Shown here one piece after another: positions 11,385-20,300 of a stretch of 64,000 nucleotides of DNA. Under the pieces are notes generated by a model. The model saw nothing but the letters and a program-made list of their open reading frames with translations, had not been told where the DNA came from and did no database searches. The position numbers were made by a program, and so were the translations under genes. Source of the DNA: Lunularia cruciata (taxonomy: Eukaryota > Streptophyta > Marchantiopsida > Lunulariales > Lunulariaceae); assembly GCA_948567375.1 (NCBI GenBank), contig OX419761.1, forward strand, positions 15,998,501 to 16,062,500. The letters run 5' to 3'. Every line of letters begins with the position of its first letter. The stretch's first letter is position 1.

Positions 11385-14300
11385 GTTAGTATTCCAACCC
11401 GAAAAAGCACACAGATCATTGTGTATGTAATTCCTGATGATAAAATCAGCTGTTCAAGTTCTAGTTCGGCGCAATATCTTGATCCTTACAGCAAGTGTTC
11501 GGTTCGAGTTCTCTCTGCAAACTATGACACAGTTTGTTGAAATCAAACTTTGGATTTTGTAGTTGAGTGATGCGGTTTATGAATTCTACACACCTGCAAC
11601 CGGACCGACTACCCTGGAAATAATATTTTTCCATGGTCTTTCATGGGGAGATTGTGAAGATGCTTACATCCAAACGTGGATGCAGCGTGACAACTCGGCA
11701 TGCTGGCTGGACACATGGCTTGTCCAGCATTTCCCTCAAGCTCGCATTCTCTCAGTTTCTTACGATTCCAGTATCCAGACTTCTGCTTCACGTGGAAGAA
11801 TGGATATGTATGGCACAGGAGAACTCCTTGCCCAATCTCTGATTGAATTTGGAAAGGTTGGTCAGCACTGTCCTGTTGTTCTAGTCGGTCATTGTCTGGG
11901 TGGAGTGGTGATGAAGGAGATATGCCTGAGAGCGAGCGCAATGTCTGGAATCGGTGGATATCTCAGTTTCCTGAGAAATGTACGAGGACTGTTCTTTTAC
12001 GGGGTTGCTCAAGCAGGGTCGAGAATGTGCTTGGAGTCCTCCACAAAGCGAAAAGGTCCTTTACTTGAGAATATGGAGCTTCTAAGTGCAGGGGTTGCTA
12101 GAGTGAATGAGGATTTTACAAAGTTGCGGAATCAATATGAGTGGAAGACATATGGCGTTCTGGAAGCGAATGAGTCTGATTTCCCAACTGGATCAGGAAT
12201 ACTCAGCAGACTATCGAAGGTAATCGTTCTTGTACCTTATCGTGGGAAGCTATCCCCATAGGAGAGATACTGTTGATGCTCTGCTTCTGTAAACATCTGA
12301 GAATTGTAGTATACACCGTTGGAGTTTATTTTGTGTCTATTACTCGTATTGATAGTTTTGAGAAGACACACGTCACGCAGAGAATGTCTTTTGCTCATTA
12401 CTCTTCACCACCGTCCACTGAGCACTGGACCTCGTTTGACATTAAAATTGGCCCACTACTAGGCGTAGGAGTAACTATTAGTTGGTCCATGACTACTCAT
12501 TCTACTCACTAACTCACACACCGGGTTTACTGTGATATGGGGTCTCCAGCAAGAGTGCTGATACTCCTAAAGTTTGATATCTTCCTTGGCTTCTCCTTGG
12601 AATAATTATTGTTTTCTTGCTATTCTTCAACATTTCTTAGTCATTTAAGCATTTAGATGTATTCTTAACTAATCATGTATTATCCGGAGTTAACATAGGT
12701 ACGTAACAGATCACTTAGTATACCTTTCTTGAATGTGTTTTTTTCCATTCTCTAGTTGTTTTCCTGCTTTCAGTTTCAATTTCTACACTCACACTATAGA
12801 TATAAAAATCCAGGTATGTCCTCCCTCTTTCTCTCCCCCTACCCCCATATTCTTGCTCCTCTGCTGCAAGTTTTGTCACTCTCCAACATTACCTCTTAAC
12901 GCCTGCTTACTGTTACTCGAGCTGTTTAAGAATCATTTGAAAAGTCAGGAATGCGAAATAATAAGGGAAGGTCACAACTACCCTTGGGCTCCGCTTCCCC
13001 CTCCGTTTCGGTGAGCAAACCCTTATTGACAATTACCGAGTCTGCCCTGATACACTCTCTGAGTAGACAAAACTTCGGTATAGAGTTTTTGGAACTATAC
13101 CCCACCCCGATTTCTGGGGACGAATGGGGGCACTGATGAAGTCATTCTATATTCCGTGCAGAATTACTACGAAATTCTTGCTACTCCCTTTTGGTGTCAA
13201 GTGTTGATAAACTCATGTTGAAATAGAACATACCTGAGTAACGACCCGGTACTCAAACACAGCCTTTTGAGGGTTTAGGAATCTTAGGACAACTTTTGTT
13301 TTACATGTAGCCGCGCTATGACTTCAAATCTATTACTCTTTGAGTAATTAATGCGGATACTTCCGCTAGATTAATCGCCGATTGCAGGTACAAACTAACC
13401 TGAGAGCCTGCTCACGACTATGGGTGAATGATGGCTATGAGAGATTTACTTCTTGTACCTGGTTCATCATGTCATGTCTTTCCTGTCTCACGGGTCTCAC
13501 TGGTACTGGGTTGTTTATAACGGGTTCCGTATTGGGTTATAGATGTGTATTCCGTTATACACTATGTCACGCTTCGCTCCGACACAGCCAAGACACAATC
13601 CACTTCGCTCCACTCCATCCATCCTCATCTAAAGCTCTGTCTTTTGCTCCTTCCTCGGTGTTTCTCTGTTTGATGGTCCTCCCCGGCTTTCAGTTTCAGA
13701 TGCTTAATCAATTATGTTTTGCTTGTTATTATATGATGTATCCTAGTTCTTTGTAGGTGCTACTTATGAAATGTATCATTTATGTCTTTACTTCTGCTTA
13801 TCTTCGTAACGTTGGATTCGCTTAATATCCATTTCCTTAGATGCAATTCATTTCGATTTGCACACCTTCATGCTTGCATTTCATATGCACTTTATATGCA
13901 CGTTCTCGGGTCCATACTTAGTGGGTTTTGGATCCCCCGTTCTTAAAACGACTTCTGCTTCCATTTCTCAAATATGTCACGTTTCGAGTAGTGAGAGACC
14001 ATTAGCCCTCGAAACTTGCTGAGCCGATAATTAATACTTGTACAATACGGAAGCTTTTGTATACAATACATTTTCTGCATTTTGTATAATACGGAGTGTT
14101 GCTGTTTACCTGCACGGGACCTACTCGTTTTGTCCCTCGTCCTCACATGACCTCCGCAGACAATATCTGTCGGCCTCTTCACTCCTCCTATGCTATTTCT
14201 CGCCTCTTCCTATTCTTCACGACTTCTTGTTTCCTCTCCTCTTCCTAATTTTCACTTTCTTTTTACTCTGATTGTATCTCTCTTGCTTATGCTATTTTTC

Positions 14301-17300
14301 TTACTGGTATTTTGCCATTCCGCTCTGTTTGTTTCTCTATTTTCTCGATGTTTTCTTCCAGATATTGCCAAGGTGCGCCTCGAATCTTTTCCTTGAGCAT
14401 GCTTCTTATTCTGCGTCCATTTCTTATGTATGGTTCCTATTCTGCGATGGCTATTCCGTTCCCATTTCTTCCATCTTACCTCCAGGGAAGCTTTTTTTCT
14501 CTCTAAGATGCTCCCACATGGCCAGCTGGTTTCTGCGCAAGTTCCAGTATTCCTTACTTCTCATCCCTGAGCGGGACTTTTGAAGCAATCGAGTTTTCCT
14601 TGGCACTCATATAACGTTTGAACAGAGACTGGGTACAAGGGATACTGGCATTGCCATCTACTTCAGTACGCAGTGTTGAAGTAGATGGCCAAATCTAGGC
14701 ACTGACAAAGTCGTGAGTACTTTCGTGGAGGCTTACAATGACCGCCTGTCTGCTTCCTTCAATGTTCAGTATTTTAGTGCTCGTACCTAGAGCATAGAGC
14801 GTGCTGCGATGTACACTATATCCAGTCTGCTTCTTCATTCGTTTCGGGCCGACTCTAGGTTCTTCCTCGACTTGCTTTTTCCTAGCTTCTACATTGCTTT
14901 TCTACTTGGGTTTATATGAATCTTTCTCTTCTGGCTCATTAAGTCGATTTTTATTTCTCTACTGGCACGATTTGTTCTGTTTCGCTGTGCAAATGCCGGT
15001 TATTGGTATATAGGTTCTACTGTTCACATGTTTTCCAGGTTAGGTTTATTTCTGCTATCGTTCGATTAGGGTCTGCCATATTGTTTATTTTACATATCTT
15101 GTATCTCATTTGCATTTAATGCATTCTGGATCCCCCATTCTTGTCCGCATCTGTCCTCATTTCTTTATGATGACAACTATTGTTTCTGCTCATTGAAGTA
15201 GAAGGTCTATCAGTCCTTCTAATCTCTGATGTATGAAATATCACTAACACATAGCAATACTAGATTTCTCTCTTGTATCAGAACTCAAAGACAGCACACA
15301 AGTTCATTCACGTGGCATTACTAACACCCAACATTGAAATAGCATAGAACACACCTGAGATGATGTTAAGCAATTCAAGACTTCACGAAATGCAAGGTGT
15401 TGGTGTTCGGAATCTCCTTTGTAAAAGAACTAACTCAAACAAGAGCAGAAAAGATTCATATATACACATAAGTAAACCCTAGGAGATGGCTTTGCACAAC
15501 CCTAATTAGGGTTGCACCCCACTTTACCGTAAGTAGATTGGAGAGCTCTAGAGTAATCTAACAAAATCATAAAAATTAGAATTCACTAAAACTAAAACTA
15601 ACACTTTACATTAATTAACTAAAACTAACACTTTACATCCAATCTTCTTTTGATCTATCGAGTTGCTCTGTATTTCCATTCCTCTCCACGTGTCGATTAC
15701 CCTTTCCATTTACACATGTTGATTATCAAGTTTCTTTGCAGGTTTTCTAGCTTCGGATTAATTTTGATGTATGTTGCTTTCTTTTGATTCCGTTCGGCCC
15801 ATTACATTTCATCTACTTTCCGCATGTTCCTTCCAGTTATTTTCTGTTGATTCGATAATTGCATTGCAATTATACATACACTTCATATGCACTTATTGAG
15901 TCCCAGATCTCCTGTTCGATGAGCGGCTTCTGTTCTCATCTCTCATATCCAGTCCTGTCCCGTTCTCGAACGGCTTCTGTCGTCATTTCCCTATATCCAG
16001 TCCTCTCACGCTTCGCTCCAACACGGCCATGACGGCATCCACTCCTCTCCCGCTTCGCTGCCCTCCACCCATTCTCAACAAAAGCTCTGTCGTTCACTCC
16101 TTTGCTCGATATTTCTCTGTTTGATGGTCTGCTCTGCTTTTAGTTTCATATGCTTAATCTTTTGTGTCTTCATTCTTCTTTGCAGGTGCTACTTATGAAC
16201 TTTATCAATTACGTCGTTTCCTCTTATCTTCTGAATGTTAGATTCACTTTCATTCTCGGATTCATGTCTTTTTGCATACGATCATGCATCCACTTCATAT
16301 GCACATTCTCGGTTCCATTCTTAGTGAGTTCTGGGTCCCCCGTTCGAAGCTTCTGCTTCCATTTCTCAAGTATGTCACGCTTCGATCCAACCAGCCAAGG
16401 TACCATCCACTCCTCTCCCACTTCGCTCTACCCCACCCATCTTCCACTAAAGCTATGTTTTACGTATTCGCTCTATATTTCTCTATGCTTCCGACTGGTC
16501 ATCGTATACGCTTGATGATTCCACTCTGTTTTCAGTTTCAGATGCTTTCAGTGGAACTGTTCCAACAAGTTACATCATGTATACTTGTTCTCTGCGATGT
16601 ATACTTTGTTAAATTAGGTAATCTCTAGTCTAGGGACTTTTTGTTAGAATCAGACAAAATAGTTACTGTTCATGCCCAATGTTCACATGCTTTCCATGAG
16701 TTGCATGTGTTACATGAACACTTCAGCACACCTTTCAGTACACCTTTCTATCAATGGAATCCCAGTCAGGAGTTTCTTCTACTGGAGTTGATTTCTAACA
16801 CTTCTCTGCATTTCGTGAAGTCCTGAGCTGCCTAACACCATCTCAGGAGTGTTCTGTATTGGAGTTCTGTATCTCAGTATTGGAGGTTATTTGTGCTGCG
16901 TGAGTGAACTGGCTGTACTGTCTTTGAAGGCTAGGAGAGAGTTGAGTCTTTCTGTGTGCAATTAGGAGTGTCTGCTCAGGTGAGACTAGGAAAGCAGAGT
17001 GTTAGGATGTCTGATACGTCAGAAGTTGGAATGCCTGAGAATAGACCATCTACTTCAAAGAACAGGAACAAAGGTTCTCATCATACTTGTGCTCTGCGGT
17101 ACTTCTTATGAAATGTATCAATTTCCGTTTCTGCTTTCTATCATTTCCGCTTATTTTTCATTATATATTTCCTTGCTTAGATCAACTTCAATTAAATTTG
17201 ATTACTTTCATGGTTGCACTTCATATGCACGTTCTCGTTTCCCTACTAAGTTGGTCTGGATATCCGGTCTTCGAACAGCTTCTGCTCCTATTGCTCAAAT

Positions 17301-20300
17301 AGGTAGGGCATCCGGAAAGAACTTTCACTAAACAAGATGGTTAATGTTCTCATTTGTCGCAGCTACGGAAAATCATCCCTGGCATTTTCCCTTGGGGCTC
17401 TTCACAGTTGGTTGAAGAGGCATCGGCTCGTGTTGATATGGATAAGTTTTGCATGATTCGAGGAGTAGACCATTTTACTATTTGCAAGCCAGAAGATATA
17501 ACGTCCGACAGTTTTCAACATCTGGCCAATTTCGTGAAAAGTATCTGTGACGATGAGGTATGGTCAGAAATATGACAACTTGCATCTTTTAAGTGCAGAA
17601 TTTTGTCAATATTCTCTATGAAATTCAGTAGTTAAATATTCTGGAATTTGGGATATTGAGAAGATTTGCAGGGATTCCGTCGGTTTGCTAACAAGCACAT
17701 GTCCTTTGTACTTTTGCCTTTGTTTCCTAAGTCATTTTTCTTTTTCCCAAAAATCAGGAGTCAAGAAAAGCAGCGTTACTGTATCATCTTGGAATTCCTG
17801 ATGGGATAATCGAGTGCGGAGATCGTATCAGCGAATTCATGAAAGCGCACAACTTACCAGAGGCAGGACCGAAGCAGATACTGCTTGTGGGGATGAGTGG
17901 TTTAGGCAAATCGACACTTGCGAAACAAGTTCTGATGAAAATCCAAAGCCGATTTGACTACGTCTGTTTCGTCGAAATTCTTCAACAAACTCTTAGTCGG
18001 AAAGATTTCTGGAAACTGGTTATTGGGAACTTGTACGAAGGCAACGGGAAGCAAGTCAGCGTTGAGGTGCAGGATGAGTGGGGGACATTGAAACTATTAC
18101 AGGGAAAGAAAGTTCTAATGATGCTGGATGATTGTGATGATGCAACCGATATGACGAATCACTTGAAAGGACTCTCTTACGGAGAAGGTAGTCGTTTGAT
18201 AGTAATCTCTCGCATTCAAAAGGATAGAAGTGGTTTCGTCAAACATGTTCTCCCCTTCCTGTCACACGATGATGCGCTGACACTATTCAAAGCTCGTGTG
18301 CAATGGTCCACCTTAGAAGCAATACCCAAGGAGTTGGTGGAACAGATTGTGAAGACGTGTGAAGGGCTACCTCTCACTTTAGATGTGATTGGCAGTTCCT
18401 TGCGTGGACGGAAAAATGTAAAGATTTGGGAAAGTACTCTTGGTAGGTTGCTTGAAGCAGGATGCATAGATGGAACTACAGAGGACAGGTTGTGGAGAAA
18501 ACTCAAAGTGAGCTTTGACAGCTTAGGAGTTGAAGAGAAAGCCATATTTCTCGACTTGGCTTCATTTGACGTGGTGCATCGCCAGTACGATTTGTCTGTG
18601 TTTGAATCTGCTTGGAAAGAGAGTCGCTGGGGAATGTCAATGCAATTAAGTTTGACCAACTTAGTGCAGAGGTCTCTCATACAAATCCGGATTGGCAAAC
18701 AGCCAAGCTCATACCGCGTAGCTTACATACATCGACAACTGAGGGATCTGGGAAAGCGGATCTCGAGACAGCCAGAAGAAAATGTGGAGTCATGGAGAGG
18801 AGTTTGGCAACCACGCGATGTTGAGGATATTCTGGCCAAATACAAGGTACGATGAATATTGGACCATACTTCTTACGAACCACAAAGTGTAGGTCACATT
18901 CATGGTTGGAAGACTACATTCAAATTCATGCCTTGATATTTTCTTCTGATGTACATGTAGATTACTCATTTCTTGTAATTGTGCAGGGTACAACTACCAA
19001 CGGTAAACTCCAAGTACTATCCATGGGCATATCAGATTCTATGGCTGTGAATGTCACGAGAGCATCTAACTCGCACAAGAAGAATTCTTCTTGTTTTGAC
19101 GGGCGTTTATCCAAGCTAGAAAGTTTACGTCTTTTGAGAATTAGCGATCTGAACTTAATCGACTCGCATCAAGCATTGCGGTTCCCTTGGCCCCTCATCA
19201 TGCTCCACATGAACAATTGTTCGAAAGAAGAGGGGAAAGATAGCTGGTCACGGGAAGCTTGTTGGCCGATCCGGGAAGAGGATGTCCGAGGCCTTCATCG
19301 ACTTGCTGTTCTCATTTTCGATCAGTGTTCCTGTGTTATTTTGCCGAGCAATATTCATGAATGGGATCATCTAAAAGTTATGATGATTCATGCTACAGAC
19401 CTGACAAGATTACCACGAAATTTCGGTCTTCTTCCATGTTTGGAGCGATTGAATCTTCAAGATGTGCAGCTAGCAGAGCTTCCACTTTCAATTTTGGAAT
19501 TGCCATCGTTGCGAGACCTCAGGTTAGTGGACTGCTTGAATTTCAAAAGTTGGCCCCAAAAACCAATACATACTTCAAATCAACTAAATTCTCTCACAAA
19601 ATTACACCTGGAAAAACTTCCTACTCTGTCAGAGTTGCCCGATAGCTTTGGAGCTTTCGCTTCTCTCACAAAATTGACCATGGAACACCTTCCTGCACTG
19701 AGAGAGTTGCCGGACAGTTTCGGGGCTATGTCTTCTCTCCAAACCTTGAAGTTATCGAGATGTTATGCTCTGAAGAGACTGCCCGATCGGTTTGGTGAAC
19801 TCCGACGGTTGGAAATCCTAAAAATAAATTTTTGTAGGAGGTTGGAGAGCCTAGGTGAGTCGTTCGGCGGTCTGCGTGCCCTCAAGGATTTGTCGTTAAG
19901 TGGCCTTCATGCTTTAGAAATGCTGCCTCACACGATTGGGCAATTGGCATCCCTTGAGACCGTTTATTTACTCTCTTGTTCTAAACTAACGATGTTGCCG
20001 GAGAGTTTTGGTGAGCTCGAATTATTGCGGAAGATATCTGTAACCTTGTGCCATTCTTTGGTACACTTGTGGGAAGACCCTAAACTGGGGGAATATGGAT
20101 CCTCCGGCGAACCGAGAAATACGCTTATCAATCTACAGAGATTAACAGTAACTAGCTGTCCTAGGTTTCAAGCTTTACCACAATCGTTAGGACAACTTCC
20201 ATGTCTGGATTATTTGGATTTAGAGGGATGTGAAACCTTTAAATGTTCACCTTCTTTGTTAAGGCAACTCAAACGACTGAAACATTTAACAATTGGAGGG

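Larger units (their letters stand above)
12220..17407 (+). other. HNL intron 2, 5.2 kb, filled with repeats
   Basis: Large intron bounded by GTAATC and TTCACAG. No intact gene lies inside; its many short frames are pyrimidine-rich artefacts. Roughly 400-bp degenerate blocks recur, each with CACTTCATATGCAC, GGGTCCCCCGTTCGAAG-like, GCTTCTGCTTCC and CACGCTTCGCTCC landmarks, seen near 13.55-13.98, 15.72-16.00, 16.01-16.37, 16.38-16.63 and 17.09-17.31 kb. An inverted pair lies at about 15185-15400 and 16800-17070. Its plus arm encodes a gag-like start (SDTSEVG...ENRPSTSKNRN), so these look like retroelement fragments. Confidence 0.75.

Noticed and set aside
12733-17331. Many plus-strand frames of 60-124 codons in HNL intron 2
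   Set aside because: They are Ser/Leu/Phe-rich translations of pyrimidine-rich repeats without start context or domains, and they lie inside the intron implied by the hydrolase exons.
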